From Streptomyces nymphaeiformis (GTDB lineage: Bacteria > Actinomycetota > Actinomycetes > Streptomycetales > Streptomycetaceae), in the NCBI RefSeq assembly GCF_014203895.1, contig NZ_JACHJY010000003.1, forward strand, positions 496,001 to 560,000: a stretch of DNA of 64,000 nucleotides. Reading direction: 5' to 3'. Under the pieces are notes generated by a model. That model was given only the letters and a program-made list of their open reading frames with translations, did no database searches and was not told the origin of the DNA. The position numbers were made by a program, and so were the translations under genes. Positions 1-9,609 of the stretch are shown here, piece by piece (within the stretch, counting starts at the first letter, position 1; every line of letters starts with the position of its first letter).

Positions 1-3000
1 ACGGCGAGGAAGGCGAGCAGCGAGGAGAAGGCCTTGGAGAAGCCGCCGACCAGGACCAGGTTGTCGTACGTCTCCCCCAGGTGGCGCACGATGCTGTTGC
101 CGCGCGAGCCGTACGGGCTGGTCTCGCCGGCGCGGCGCTCCCCGATGACGCCGAAGCCGTGGGCGTCGTCGATGTAGAGGAGGGCGCCGTTCTCCCGGCA
201 GATCCGGGCGAGGACGGGCAGGTCGGGGAAGTTGCCGGTCATGCTGTTGACGCCGTCCATGCAGACGAGCCGGCCGGAGTCGGCGGGCGCGCCGCGCAGC
301 AGGCTCGCCAGCTCGTCGGGCCGGTCGGCGTGGAAGCGGTGGACCTCGGCGCCCTGTCCCCGCGCGCCGACGCAGCCGTCGTACACGGTGCGGTGGGCCT
401 GCGCCTCCACGAAGACCTGTCCGGTGCCGGCGAGGAGCGGGATGACGGACTGGTGGATGAGGGTGATGGTGGGCAGCAGGAGGGTGTCGGGGGCGCCGAG
501 GAGTTCGGTGAGCCGCTCCTCGATGCGGGGGTAGATCCGGGGGCTGCCGATGAGCCGGGACCAGCTGGGGTGGGTGCCCCAGCGCCGGACCTCGGGTTCG
601 ATGGCTTCGATGATCTCGGGTTCGAGGTCGAAGCCGAGGTAGTTGCAGGAGGCGAAGTCGACGAGCCAGTCGTCGCCGACCCGGATGCGGCGGCCGTCGA
701 CCTCGTCGATGACGGCGTCGCACATGAGGCTGGTCCGCTGGAGGTGCTCCAGGTCCCGCCACCGGGACTCGCGCGGGGGCCCGGTGGTGCGCACGGCGGA
801 GAAGGGCCCTGCCGTCCGGACGGCCTGACGGGCGGCCGGCCGGGCCGCGGGCCGGCTCGCGGCGGGCGGGGCGTGGTGCAGATAGGACTCGGCCTGGTGG
901 GCGGTCATGGGGCGGGCGAAGAGGTAGCCCTGCCCGTACCGGCAGCCCATCCCGGCGAGCAGCGCCCGCTGCTCCTCGTGCTCGATGCCCTCGGCGACGA
1001 CCTGGAGGCCGAGGACGTCGGCGATGCGCACGATGCCCTCGACCAGCGCGACCTGCTGGGGGTCGGTGGTGATGTCGTCGATGAACGACTTGTCGACCTT
1101 GAGGACGTCGATGGGGAACTCGCGGAGGTAGCTGAGCGAGGAGAACCCGGTGCCGAAGTCGTCGATGGCGATGGCGACGCCCAGGTCCTTCAGGGCGGCC
1201 ATGGTGCTCCTGATCTGGACGTCCTTGCGCATGAGGACGGTCTCGGTGAGCTCCAGGCAGAGCGAGCCGGGCGCGAGCCCGGAGGAGTGCAGGGCGCGCC
1301 GCACCTCTTCGAGGAACCCGGGGTCGCGGAACTGCCGGGGGGAGACGTTCACATTGGCCCGCAGGGGCGCGCGGTCGGAGTGGGCGCGCTGCCAGCGGGC
1401 GACGTCGAGCGCCGCGTGCTCCAGGACCCAGGCGCCCAGCGGCATGATGTGGCCGCTCTCCTCGGCCAGGGTGATGAACTGGTCGGGCGGCACCATGCCC
1501 CGGCGGGCGTGCGGCCAGCGGATGAGCGCTTCGAGACCGGCCGGGGCGCCGCCGTCCACCTCGACGATCGGCTGGTAGCGCAGGGCGAAGGCGTGGTCGG
1601 CGATGGCCCTGTCCATGCCCGCCTGGAGTTCGTGGCGGGCGACGAGCCGGGAGTGGAGCTCGGGACGGAAGAGCCGCCACCGCTTCTTGCCGGCGGCCTT
1701 GGCCGCGTACAGGGCGAGGTCGGCGTGGCCGAGGAGCTCCTCGGCGTGGGCGCTGTCGAGCACGGTCGCGATGCCGACGCTGGTCGACACGGAGACGGCG
1801 CCGTCGGTGAGGTGGAAGGGCTGGCTGAGGGTGTGCACGATCTCGGCCGCGAGGGCCTCGGCGTCGCGGGGCTCGCGCGCCCCCTCGATGAGGACGGCGA
1901 ACTCGTCGCCGCCGAGCCGGGCGGCGGTGTCGGTGAGCCGCAGGACCGAGGTGAGGCGGCGGGCGACGGCGACGAGGAGCTCGTCGCCGACGGAGTGCCC
2001 CATCGTGTCGTTGACGACCTTGAAGTCGTCGAGGTCGACGAAGAGCATGCAGGTCAGGGTGGACTCGCGGCGGCCGCGGAGCAGCGCCCGCTCGATGCGT
2101 TCGAGGAGCAGGACCCGGTTGGGGAGGCCGGTGAGGGAGTCGTGGAACGCCCGGTGGGTCAGTTCCCGTTCCAGTTTCCGCTGCTCGGTCACGTCACGGA
2201 GGGTCAGGACGAGGCCGTGGACGGTGCGCTCGTCGCGCAGGTTGCTGCACCGGACCTCGGCCTCCAGCTCGCCGGAGCCGCCGCGCAGCAGCTTCCAGTC
2301 GTCCCGGGCGTCGGCGGCGCCGCGGGCGCGGGCGTCGGCGACGAGGCGCAGCGCGGTCGTCGTGTCGGCGGGGGCGAGGAGGTCGGTGAGCGGGGTGCCG
2401 GGGAGCAGGGAGCGGCCGAACATGGACTCGGCCGAGGGGCTGGCGTACCGGATGGTGTCGTCGTCGTCCAGGATCAGGATGACGTCCGAGGTGTTGTGCA
2501 CGAGGGTGCGGAAGTAGGCCTCGCTGGTGCGGCGGTTGACCTCCTCGCTGAGCCCGAAGCGTTCGAGGGCCAGGGCCGCCTGGGAGGCGAGGGACTGCGC
2601 GGGTCCCGATATCTCGGCGAGCTTGCGTTCGGATCCCGCGAAGAGCAGCACGCCGAGCAGCGGTTCGCCCCCGGAAGGGGACTGGAGCTCCAGGGGGCAG
2701 AGCAGGACGTGGGTCTCGGGCGTGATCTCGGCGGCGACGGACGGGTCGAGCCGGGTCAGGGGGAGCAGCCGGGCGCCCTCGGCGACCAGCTCGGACCAGG
2801 AGGTGCCGCGGGGCCGGATCAGTTCGTCGGTGCGGCAGCTCCAGGGGTGCTCCGTGGTGGCCACGGCGGTGAGGCCGCCACGGCGGTCCCGGGTGAGGAG
2901 GAGGACCTGGTGGGAGGTGCCGGGACCGAAGAGGGTGGCGGTGGCCGTCTCGACCGCTCCGGCGACCTCGCGGGGGCTGAGGGCGGCGACGAGGGAGGCG

Positions 3001-4010
3001 GCGGCGAGCCGGAGGCTGCGCTCGCGGGCCTCGGCCTTGCCGTGGTCGCTCATCATGCCCCAGAGCCGGGCGAGGACCAGCAGGAACATCAGAGCCGAGA
3101 AGATCGCGATGACGGCGATGTCCTTGTTCTGGTTGTGGCGCAGCGACTGGAGGAGCAGCAGGCCGGGGGCGACGAGCGAGGCCCCGGCGAGCAGCGCGAG
3201 CCGCCGCTCGGCGACGCGCCGGGGCGGTTCGGGGACGGGTTCGGTGAGGCCGGTCATGGAGGGGTGGAGGGCTGCCAGGCCCCAGGCGGTGAAGAAGACG
3301 ACCCAGCCGAGGTCCCACGGGGTGCCGACCATCCAGGTGCCCTTGAGTTGGAGGATTCCGTAGATGACGTCGGACGCGAGGATGCCGCAGGTGCCGAGGG
3401 TGAGGAGCTGTACGGATCGGGATCTCAGCCCGCCGGGGATGAGGAGTCGGGCGAGCATCGCGAGCATCAGCACGTCGCCGAGGGGGTACGCGATGGAGAT
3501 GGCCTTCTCGGTCCAGGTCATGCCCTCGCTCCTGGCGAGCGGGGTGATGAGGTTGACCCAGCACAGCAGCGCGAGCCCCGAGGTGAGGATCAGCGCGTCG
3601 AGGACGACGCCGAGGTCGCGGCCGACGGCCCGGTAGCGGATGAAGCCGAAGAGGCCGATCGCGAAGAGCGGGTACGTGGCCAGGTAGAGGGCGTCGGCGA
3701 CGGACGGGAAGGGTCTGGTCTGGCCGAAGAAGGCCTCCAGGGCGTTGTACGCGGTGTCGCCGCTCACGAAGGTGAGGTTGGCCGCGGCGAGCACCAGCCA
3801 GGGCCAGCGCCGGGACGGCCGGTGCAGATGGACGCCGACGAGGATCGCGACGACGCCGCTGAGCCCGATGAGCGCCCACAGGGTGGTGTGGCGGGAGGGG
3901 AGCTCCAGGTACGCGACGGTCAGCAGGGTCACGAAGAGGACGTAGATCAGGGTCCAGAAGCGCAGTTTCGCGGACGCGGTGGGCGGCCGGTTGAGCCGGC
4001 TCAACGACAT
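1..4010 (-). CDS. Membrane PAS-GGDEF-EAL protein fused to an alpha-oxoamine-synthase-like PLP enzyme (partial, 3' end outside window)
   Basis: Predicted c-di-GMP turnover protein in the membrane. From the ATG at 4010, residues 1-330 are mostly hydrophobic segments, 350-480 look GAF-like and 500-620 PAS-like. The GGDEF motif is intact near residue 700, with an RLTD sequence at the inhibitory I-site position, so cyclase activity is plausible. The EAL half keeps LEALIRW (about 826), ELTETVLM, DDFGTG (about 949) and KVDKSF, so hydrolysis is plausible too. After the EAL domain (about 1046) a 40-residue Ala/Pro/Arg linker leads, in the same frame and with no stop, into a fold-type I PLP enzyme of the KBL/AONS/serine palmitoyltransferase kind: SCNYLGF, IDDAHGFGVIGERR and GGFSKAF, where the Lys is the expected PLP lysine. 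I followed the frame codon by codon from 960 to 1. The fusion is unusual; a sequencing error removing a stop is the alternative. It lies downstream of lacI on the same strand. Confidence 0.85.
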   Translation of the reverse strand, partial: MSLSRLNRPPTASAKLRFWTLIYVLFVTLLTVAYLELPSRHTTLWALIGLSGVVAILVGVHLHRPSRRWPWLVLAAANLTFVSGDTAYNALEAFFGQTRPFPSVADALYLATYPLFAIGLFGFIRYRAVGRDLGVVLDALILTSGLALLCWVNLITPLARSEGMTWTEKAISIAYPLGDVLMLAMLARLLIPGGLRSRSVQLLTLGTCGILASDVIYGILQLKGTWMVGTPWDLGWVVFFTAWGLAALHPSMTGLTEPVPEPPRRVAERRLALLAGASLVAPGLLLLQSLRHNQNKDIAVIAIFSALMFLLVLARLWGMMSDHGKAEARERSLRLAAASLVAALSPREVAGAVETATATLFGPGTSHQVLLLTRDRRGGLTAVATTEHPWSCRTDELIRPRGTSWSELVAEGARLLPLTRLDPSVAAEITPETHVLLCPLELQSPSGGEPLLGVLLFAGSERKLAEISGPAQSLASQAALALERFGLSEEVNRRTSEAYFRTLVHNTSDVILILDDDDTIRYASPSAESMFGRSLLPGTPLTDLLAPADTTTALRLVADARARGAADARDDWKLLRGGSGELEAEVRCSNLRDERTVHGLVLTLRDVTEQRKLERELTHRAFHDSLTGLPNRVLLLERIERALLRGRRESTLTCMLFVDLDDFKVVNDTMGHSVGDELLVAVARRLTSVLRLTDTAARLGGDEFAVLIEGAREPRDAEALAAEIVHTLSQPFHLTDGAVSVSTSVGIATVLDSAHAEELLGHADLALYAAKAAGKKRWRLFRPELHSRLVARHELQAGMDRAIADHAFALRYQPIVEVDGGAPAGLEALIRWPHARRGMVPPDQFITLAEESGHIMPLGAWVLEHAALDVARWQRAHSDRAPLRANVNVSPRQFRDPGFLEEVRRALHSSGLAPGSLCLELTETVLMRKDVQIRSTMAALKDLGVAIAIDDFGTGFSSLSYLREFPIDVLKVDKSFIDDITTDPQQVALVEGIVRIADVLGLQVVAEGIEHEEQRALLAGMGCRYGQGYLFARPMTAHQAESYLHHAPPAASRPAARPAARQAVRTAGPFSAVRTTGPPRESRWRDLEHLQRTSLMCDAVIDEVDGRRIRVGDDWLVDFASCNYLGFDLEPEIIEAIEPEVRRWGTHPSWSRLIGSPRIYPRIEERLTELLGAPDTLLLPTITLIHQSVIPLLAGTGQVFVEAQAHRTVYDGCVGARGQGAEVHRFHADRPDELASLLRGAPADSGRLVCMDGVNSMTGNFPDLPVLARICRENGALLYIDDAHGFGVIGERRAGETSPYGSRGNSIVRHLGETYDNLVLVGGFSKAFSSLLAFLA

Positions 4011-4140
4011 CGTCCACCGCCCCCTTGCCGGGTCGGACGCCGCCGGGAGCGCCCTGTTCGCGGATACGGGCCCTGTAGATGTCCATTCTCCGGGGCACCC
4101 GGGAGGGCTGCATCTCGGCGCCGGCGGGGCGCACCGGAGC

Positions 4141-4210
4141 CGGTGTCAGGAGGAGGCGCGTCGGCCGGTGTCAGGAGGAGGCGCGTCGGCCGGTGTCAGG
4201 AGGAGGCGCG
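4141..4210. repeat. Three tandem copies of a 25-bp unit at the lacI 3' end
   Basis: Units at 4141-4165, 4166-4190 and 4191-4210 (last one 20 bp) are identical. The copy nearest the gene contains the last codons and stop of the LacI-family gene, so the coding tail plus stop has been duplicated twice downstream. It does not change the protein. Confidence 0.9.
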
Positions 4211-5230
4211 GACCACGAGTTCGGTGGGCAGCATCCGGCGGGGCTGCTCGTCCGGGTCGCCGGGCGAGGCGATCTCCGTCAGGAGCATCCGCGCCATGGT
4301 GCGGCCCATCTCCTCGATGGGCTGGCGCACGCTGGTCAGCGGCGGGTCCATGTGCCGGGCGATCGCCGAGTCGTCGACGCCGACGAGGGCGACGTCCTCG
4401 GGGACGCGGCGGCCCGCCTCGCGCAGCACGCTCCGCGCGCCGGCCGCCATCACGTCGGAGGCGGCGAAGACGGCGTCCAGGTCGGGCCGGCGGTCGAGGA
4501 GCTCCCGCATGGCCCGCCGGCCGCCCTCCTCGGTGAAGTCGCCGTCGGTGACGAGGGTCTCGTCGGGGGTGAGTCCGGCCTCCGTCAGGCCCTCGCGGTA
4601 GCCGTCGAGGCGGCAGCGGGCCACGTACATGTCGAGGGGTCCGGTGACGGTGGCGATCGTGCGCCGGCCGCGGGCCGCGAGGTGGGCGACGGCGGCCCGG
4701 CCCGCGCCGGTGTTGTCGGAGTCGACGAAGGCGACGCGCTCGTCCTGGGTGCGCCGGCCGTTGAGGACGGCGGGCAGGCCGAGGGCGCGGACCTGGTCGG
4801 GCAGCGGGTCGTCGGCGTGCACGGAGACGAGGAGGACGCCGTCGACGCGCTGCGCCGCGAGGTACTGCTCGAAGCGCTGCCGCTCCTGTTCGCTGCGGAT
4901 GAGGGTCAGCAGCAGCTGCTTGTCGGCGTCGGCGAGTTCGGCGCTGACCCCGCGGATGATGTCGAGGAAGTACGGCTCCGCGAAGAGCCGTGCCTCGGTC
5001 TCGGGGATCACGAGGGCGACGGCGTCGGTGCGGCTGCCGGCGAGGGCGCGGGCGGCCCGGTTGGGGACGTAGCCGAGTTCGGCGACGGCCCGTTCGACGG
5101 CGGCCTTGGCCTGTTCGCTCACCTTCGGGGAGCCGTTGATGACCCGGGAGACCGTGCCGCGCCCGACTCCGGCCCGGGCCGCGACCTCCTCGAGGGTGGG
5201 CCTGCCGGTCTGCCGTCCGCTCGCCGCCAT
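4196..5230 (-). CDS. LacI-family transcriptional regulator
   Basis: A 344-aa DNA-binding repressor. Residues 10-60 form the LacI helix-turn-helix and hinge (LEEVAARAGVGRGTVSRVIN, then YVPNRAARALA). The rest is a periplasmic-binding-protein-like sensor domain ending in the usual VGVDDSAIARHMDPPLTSV segment. The ligand is probably a sugar or small carbohydrate, but no sugar transporter or hydrolase adjoins it, so the target is unknown. It is flanked on the same strand by an ABM monooxygenase upstream (83-bp gap) and the c-di-GMP protein downstream (185-bp gap). I saw no clear palindromic operator in the upstream gap. The 3' end carries a tandem duplication of its last 25 bp. Confidence 0.93.
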   Translation of the reverse strand: MAASGRQTGRPTLEEVAARAGVGRGTVSRVINGSPKVSEQAKAAVERAVAELGYVPNRAARALAGSRTDAVALVIPETEARLFAEPYFLDIIRGVSAELADADKQLLLTLIRSEQERQRFEQYLAAQRVDGVLLVSVHADDPLPDQVRALGLPAVLNGRRTQDERVAFVDSDNTGAGRAAVAHLAARGRRTIATVTGPLDMYVARCRLDGYREGLTEAGLTPDETLVTDGDFTEEGGRRAMRELLDRRPDLDAVFAASDVMAAGARSVLREAGRRVPEDVALVGVDDSAIARHMDPPLTSVRQPIEEMGRTMARMLLTEIASPGDPDEQPRRMLPTELVVRASS

Positions 5231-5313
5231 GTGCCGCCTCTCCCCTTCGGGGCGCCGCCCCCGCCTGCGTCTGACGCGAACCTATCAGGCGGGGCCGGGC
5301 GCGCCGGGACGGT

Positions 5314-5643
5314 TCAGGAGCCGGTCGGGGCCAGCTCGGCCATGGCGCCCCAGCCCTGCTGCGGGACCTCGACGTTGATGATCTCGGGGGTGGCGGCGAT
5401 GGCACCGGCCATGGCGGAGAGGCCGGCCGCGAAGTGGTCGGAGGCGACGTGGACGGCGCCCGCGGCGGCGTCGGCGAAGGCCTCCAGGAGGACGAAGACG
5501 TTCGGGTCGTCGACGCTGCGGGACCAGTCGAAGAAGAGGTTGCCGGGCTCCGCGCGGGTGGCGCGGGTGAAGTCGTCGACCAGGTCGAGCCAGCGGTCGG
5601 CGTGGTCGGGGCGGACGGTGAAGCGGACGGCGATGAAGATCAT
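5314..5643 (-). CDS. ABM-fold (putative quinol/antibiotic biosynthesis) monooxygenase
   Basis: A 109-aa protein with the alpha+beta barrel pattern of the antibiotic biosynthesis monooxygenase family: an initial beta strand (FIAVRFTVRPDH), AEPGNLFFDWSRS, FVLLEAFAD and the HVASDHF segment. Members such as YgiN act as cofactor-free dimeric monooxygenases or quinone-handling enzymes. It starts 46 bp after the IclR gene and probably shares its transcript. The substrate is unknown. Confidence 0.85.
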   Translation of the reverse strand: MIFIAVRFTVRPDHADRWLDLVDDFTRATRAEPGNLFFDWSRSVDDPNVFVLLEAFADAAAGAVHVASDHFAAGLSAMAGAIAATPEIINVEVPQQGWGAMAELAPTGS

Positions 5644-5689
5644 GCGTCCACCCTCGCGGCGGCCGGTGCCGGTGGGCGAGCGGGACGGC

Positions 5690-6442
5690 TCAGGATTCCG
5701 GCAGGGTCGGAAACGCCGGTACGGAGCGGTGCAGCGCGGCCCGGATCTCGCCCTGCCGCCGCCCGAACTCGGCGGTGGGCAGCGAGACCGACAGGGCGTG
5801 CACGATGCCGTCGCCGCGCTCGGGCAGGGCGACGGCGAGACAGGTGTACGCGAGGTCGGCCTCCCCGACGGACACGGCGAAGCCCTGGCCCCGCACCCGG
5901 TCCACCTCGGCCTCGAAGCGCTCCGCGCTGGTGATCGTCCGCTCGGTGAAGCGGGCCATGCCGTGCTCCGCCAGATAGCGGCGGCGCAGCGGGCGCGGCA
6001 GCGCGGCGAGCAGCGCCTTGCCGTGGGCGGTGGCGTGGGCGCGGACCTCGGGGCCCGGGGTGAAGGGGTGGTCGGCGTCGGTGACCGGGGCGGTGGTGTC
6101 GACGACCGTGATCAGGCCGTCGCGGTACGCGGTGTGGTACGCCTCCGCGCCGGTCGCCCGCCGCAGCCGGCCCAGGAGCTCGCCGGTCCCGGCGCCGAGC
6201 CCGTGGTGCCGCTGGTGGGAGCGGTGCAGGGCCGGGACGCGGGGGCCGGGGGCGTACCCCTCGGCGGTACGGACGAGGTAGCCGCGGGCGAGGAGGGGGC
6301 CGGTGAGGTGGTAGACGGTCGAGAGCGCGCACCCGAGCCGCCGCGCCAGCGTCTTCGCCCCGACGGGCCGGTCCGCGTCGACTATGAGGTCGAGCACGGC
6401 GAGGGCGCGGTCGACGGACTGGGGGCCGGGGGTGTGGGGCAT
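5690..6442 (-). CDS. IclR-family transcriptional regulator
   Basis: A 250-aa regulator. The N-terminal winged helix-turn-helix is at residues 8-65 (SVDRALAVLDLIVDADRPVGAKTLARRLG is the recognisable start). The C-terminal IclR effector domain contains AHATAHGKALLA and LAVALPERGDGIVHALSVSLP. Family members sense small aromatic or organic acids and usually regulate the neighbouring gene. Here the neighbours are the ABM monooxygenase 46 bp downstream and the divergent VanW gene. A 6+6-bp inverted repeat lies 82 bp upstream of its start. Confidence 0.92.
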   Translation of the reverse strand: MPHTPGPQSVDRALAVLDLIVDADRPVGAKTLARRLGCALSTVYHLTGPLLARGYLVRTAEGYAPGPRVPALHRSHQRHHGLGAGTGELLGRLRRATGAEAYHTAYRDGLITVVDTTAPVTDADHPFTPGPEVRAHATAHGKALLAALPRPLRRRYLAEHGMARFTERTITSAERFEAEVDRVRGQGFAVSVGEADLAYTCLAVALPERGDGIVHALSVSLPTAEFGRRQGEIRAALHRSVPAFPTLPES

Positions 6443-6523
6443 CGGTCCAGCTTAGGCGGGGCGGCGGGACCTGCACGGCCGCACGCTGCGCGTCCGCTTC
6501 ACCCCGCTCCGTAGCCCTGTAGG

Positions 6524-6542
6524 GGATATCACCTTTATATCC
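6524..6542. promoter_or_regulatory. Inverted repeat in the IclR/VanW divergent region
   Basis: GGATAT and ATATCC are separated by 7 bp, in a locally AT-rich stretch between the divergent iclR-type and vanW-type genes. It could be an operator for the IclR regulator or simply overlap a -10 region. This is inference only. Confidence 0.3.
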
Positions 6543-6606
6543 ATAAGACACTCTTTCGGCGTACGGTCGTGTGGTTGCCCATTCCCTCGACGCCCCGGGA
6601 GAGCGT

Positions 6607-8376
6607 GTGCCCCGCTCCACGACCGACCTTGACCCGACGCCCCGCGAGGGGCGCCGTCCGCGTCTTCGGACGGCGGCGATCGCGACGGGTGTGGTCGCCG
6701 TCGCCGCGGGCGGACTGTACGTGGCGGGTCTCGTCGCCACCGGGGACGACATATCCGCCGGCACCCGGGTCGACGGCGTGGACATCGGCGGCATGAGCCG
6801 CTCCGAGGCCGAGGCCAGGCTGACGGCCGCCGCCCCGGCCTCGTGGAAGGCGCCGATACCCGTGAAGGTCGGCGACCGGGCCGCCACCGTGGACCCGGCC
6901 TCCGCCGGTCTGACCGTGGACGTCGCGAAGACCGCCGACCGGGCGGCCGACCCCTCCCGTGACCCCGTCACCGTCGTCGGACGGCTCTTCTCCTCCGGCG
7001 AGCGCGAAGTCCGGCCGGTGTACGCCTACGACGAGGCCAAGACCAGGACCGCCGTGGCCGAGCTGGCCAAGCAGAACGACCGCACGGTCCGCGAGGGGTC
7101 CGTCGCCTTCCACGACGGCAAGGCCGTCGCGACCCAGTCCGTCACGGGCAGCAAGCTGGACACCGGCCGCGCCGCCGAGTCCCTGCGCGCGGCCTACCCG
7201 GCCGCCACCGGCGCCGCCGCGGTGACGCTCCCCGTCCAGGTGACCGAGCCCAGGCTGCCCGCCGCCGAGGTGTCCCGCTTCCTCGACACGTACGCGAAGC
7301 CCGCCGTCTCCGGCCCCGTGACGCTCACGGCCGGCAGCGAGCGGCTGCGGATCTCCGCCGCCACGCTCTCCGACCACCTCACCGTGAAGAACGACGGCGG
7401 CCGCCTCACCGCCTCCCTCGACCAGGACGCCCTGCTGCGCGACCCGGACGTGGCGCGTCCCCTCGCCTCGCTGACGGGCGCGCCGGTGGAGGCCTCCCTC
7501 GGGGTGCGCGACGGCAAGGTCGTCGTGGAGTCGGAGGGCCGGCCGGGCCACGAGGTGACCGCGAAGGCCCTGGGCGACGCCGTGCGCCCGCTGCTCACGA
7601 AGTCGGGCGACGCGGCCCGTACGGCCCCGGTGGCGACCAAGGTGACGGAGCCGGGGCTGACCTCCGCCTCGCTGGCCCGCCTGGGCATCACCGAGCAGAT
7701 GTCGACGTTCACGGTGAACTTCCCCACCGCCCCGTACCGGACGACGAACATCGGCCGCGCGGCCGAGCTCATCAACGGCTCGCTGGTGCAGCCGGGCGAG
7801 GTGTGGAGCTTCAACAAGACGGTCGGCGAGCGGACCCCGGACAACGGCTTCGTCGACGGCACGATGATCCTCGACGGCTCGTACCGCTCCGCGCCCGGCG
7901 GCGGCGTCTCGGCGATGGCCACCACCGTCTACAACGCCATGTTCTTCGCCGGGGTGCAGCCCGTCGAGCACGGCGCCCACTCCTTCTACATCGAGCGCTA
8001 CCCGGCCGGCCGGGAGGCGACCGTCGCCTGGGGCCAGCTCGACCTGAAGTTCCGCAACGACACGGGCAAGCCGATCTACATCAAGGCGAGCGCCACCGAC
8101 CACTCGGTCACGGTGAGCTTCCTCGGCACGAAGAAGTACGACTCCGTGGAGGCGGTCGCCGGACCGCGCACCAACATCACGCAGCCCGTGAAGCGCGAGG
8201 GCACCGGTGAGGCCTGTGTGCCGCAGCCGCCCCTGGAGGGCTTCGACACCACGGTGGACCGCGTGTTCAAGAACGACGGCGTCGAGGTCAAGCGGGAGAC
8301 GTACAAGACCCACTACACCCCGCGCGACGAGGTGACCTGCAAGCCGACCACCGAGAAGGGCGACGCCTCCCGCTGA
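6607..8376 (+). CDS. VanW-family membrane-anchored protein
   Basis: About 589 aa, anchored by one N-terminal membrane segment (roughly residues 20-45, AAIATGVVAVAAGGLYVAG). The bulk is extracytoplasmic. Two repeated putative peptidoglycan-binding domains (each starting with a VDGVDIGGMS-type or similar segment) lead into a VanW domain at about residues 372-490, with INGSLVQPGEVWSFNKTVG, GGGVSAMATTVYNA and HSFYIERYP. VanW proteins occur in some vancomycin-resistance operons, but their biochemical role is unknown, and nothing here implies resistance. I chose GTG 6607 because a GGGAGAG sequence lies just upstream; an in-frame GTG at 6571 would add 12 residues but has no obvious ribosome site. 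Confidence 0.88.
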   Translation: MPRSTTDLDPTPREGRRPRLRTAAIATGVVAVAAGGLYVAGLVATGDDISAGTRVDGVDIGGMSRSEAEARLTAAAPASWKAPIPVKVGDRAATVDPASAGLTVDVAKTADRAADPSRDPVTVVGRLFSSGEREVRPVYAYDEAKTRTAVAELAKQNDRTVREGSVAFHDGKAVATQSVTGSKLDTGRAAESLRAAYPAATGAAAVTLPVQVTEPRLPAAEVSRFLDTYAKPAVSGPVTLTAGSERLRISAATLSDHLTVKNDGGRLTASLDQDALLRDPDVARPLASLTGAPVEASLGVRDGKVVVESEGRPGHEVTAKALGDAVRPLLTKSGDAARTAPVATKVTEPGLTSASLARLGITEQMSTFTVNFPTAPYRTTNIGRAAELINGSLVQPGEVWSFNKTVGERTPDNGFVDGTMILDGSYRSAPGGGVSAMATTVYNAMFFAGVQPVEHGAHSFYIERYPAGREATVAWGQLDLKFRNDTGKPIYIKASATDHSVTVSFLGTKKYDSVEAVAGPRTNITQPVKREGTGEACVPQPPLEGFDTTVDRVFKNDGVEVKRETYKTHYTPRDEVTCKPTTEKGDASR

Positions 8377-8480
8377 CGGAAGGGTGTCTTCCCGTTCGGC
8401 CGGGGCATGTCTTCGGAGGGCGGTCCGTCGGCGATCCGCCGGTCCGCCCCCGAACCTCCCCGGACCGTCGGAGGCACGCC

Positions 8481-9512
8481 TTGGCCCATCGCAGCGACCC
8501 CTTCGAGCGGCTCCTCGGCGAGGCCGCCCGCGCGGGCACGTACCCGGGCGCCGCATGGGCCGTGGGCGATGCCCGTACGACCCTCTCGTCCGGGGCGGTC
8601 GGGGTGCTCGACCCGGAGCGCCCGGGTGAACCGACGCTCCCCGACACGCTCTTCGACGTGGCGAGCCTGACCAAGATCCTCGTGGTCTGGGCGGTCACCG
8701 GCACCCTCGTCGACGCCGGGAAGCTCGACCTGACCGCCCCGCTCGGCTCGTACTGGCCCGAGGCCGCGGGCCGGCCGCTCGCCGGCGCGACGGCGCACCA
8801 CCTCCTCACCCACACCGCCGGCCTGCCCCTGCGCGCCAACCTCCGGCATCTGTACGGCTCCGACCCGCAGGACGTCCGCGACGGCGTCCTCGCCGAGCCG
8901 CTGCGGCACCGGCCCGGGGAGGCCGTCGCGTACACCGACCGGGCGGCGCTGATCCTCGGCTACCTCGCCGAGCACCTCACCCGGCAGCCGCTCCGCCGGC
9001 TCGCCGCGGACCGGATCTGGACGCCCCTCGGCATGGCGGAGACCCGGTACGGGCCGCTGCCCGCCGGGCTCGGGGAGCGGTGCGCGCCCACCGAGTACGA
9101 CGAGGAGGGCGGCGCCCCGCTGCGGGGCACCGTCCACGACTTCTCGACCCGGCTGCTCGGCGGGGCCTGCGGGATCGCGGGGGTCTTCACCACCACCGCC
9201 GACGTCGGCCGCTTCCTGCGCCATCTGCTCCTCCCGGAGCCGGGCGCCTTCTCCGCCGGCTGGACCGCCGCGTCGCTGCGCGTCCACACGGGCCCGCTCG
9301 TCCCGCCGCGCGGGCTGTTCTGGCATCCGGCGCCGGGCACGGAACCGGCGGACGACGTCTGGGCGCACTTCGGCTTCACCGGCACGGCCCTGTGGGTGTC
9401 ACCGGCGCGCGGCCGGTGGGCCGTCCTGCTCACCAACCGGCTCCGGCTGACCCGGGACCCCGGGCCGCTGGCGCGGGTCAGGGACGTGTTCCGGACCCTC
9501 GCCTTCGGCTGA
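8481..9512 (+). CDS. Serine hydrolase, beta-lactamase/DD-peptidase-like
   Basis: A 343-aa class C beta-lactamase-fold hydrolase. The catalytic SxxK is SLTK (Ser62, Lys65). The second motif reads YTD (Tyr151) instead of the commoner YSN. HTAGLP and FGFTGT fit the family's later motifs. There is no signal peptide, so it is predicted to be cytoplasmic, perhaps an esterase or peptidase. It starts at TTG, chosen because GGAGG lies 7 bp upstream. It is the second plus-strand gene after vanW. Confidence 0.88.
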   Translation: MAHRSDPFERLLGEAARAGTYPGAAWAVGDARTTLSSGAVGVLDPERPGEPTLPDTLFDVASLTKILVVWAVTGTLVDAGKLDLTAPLGSYWPEAAGRPLAGATAHHLLTHTAGLPLRANLRHLYGSDPQDVRDGVLAEPLRHRPGEAVAYTDRAALILGYLAEHLTRQPLRRLAADRIWTPLGMAETRYGPLPAGLGERCAPTEYDEEGGAPLRGTVHDFSTRLLGGACGIAGVFTTTADVGRFLRHLLLPEPGAFSAGWTAASLRVHTGPLVPPRGLFWHPAPGTEPADDVWAHFGFTGTALWVSPARGRWAVLLTNRLRLTRDPGPLARVRDVFRTLAFG

Positions 9513-9609
9513 CCGGCGCGCGGAATCGGGATGCGGACCGGGCCCCGGTTCTGCGACCCTGCACCCGCCGATGATCTTCGACAGCGTGACACGGACGGGG
9601 TGCGGACGG

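Noticed and set aside
81..4601. A 1506-aa open frame on the plus strand
   Set aside because: It is antisense to the GGDEF-EAL-PLP protein. Its translation is a low-complexity Gly/Glu/Asp/Val/Ala composition with no motif, as expected opposite a high-GC gene.
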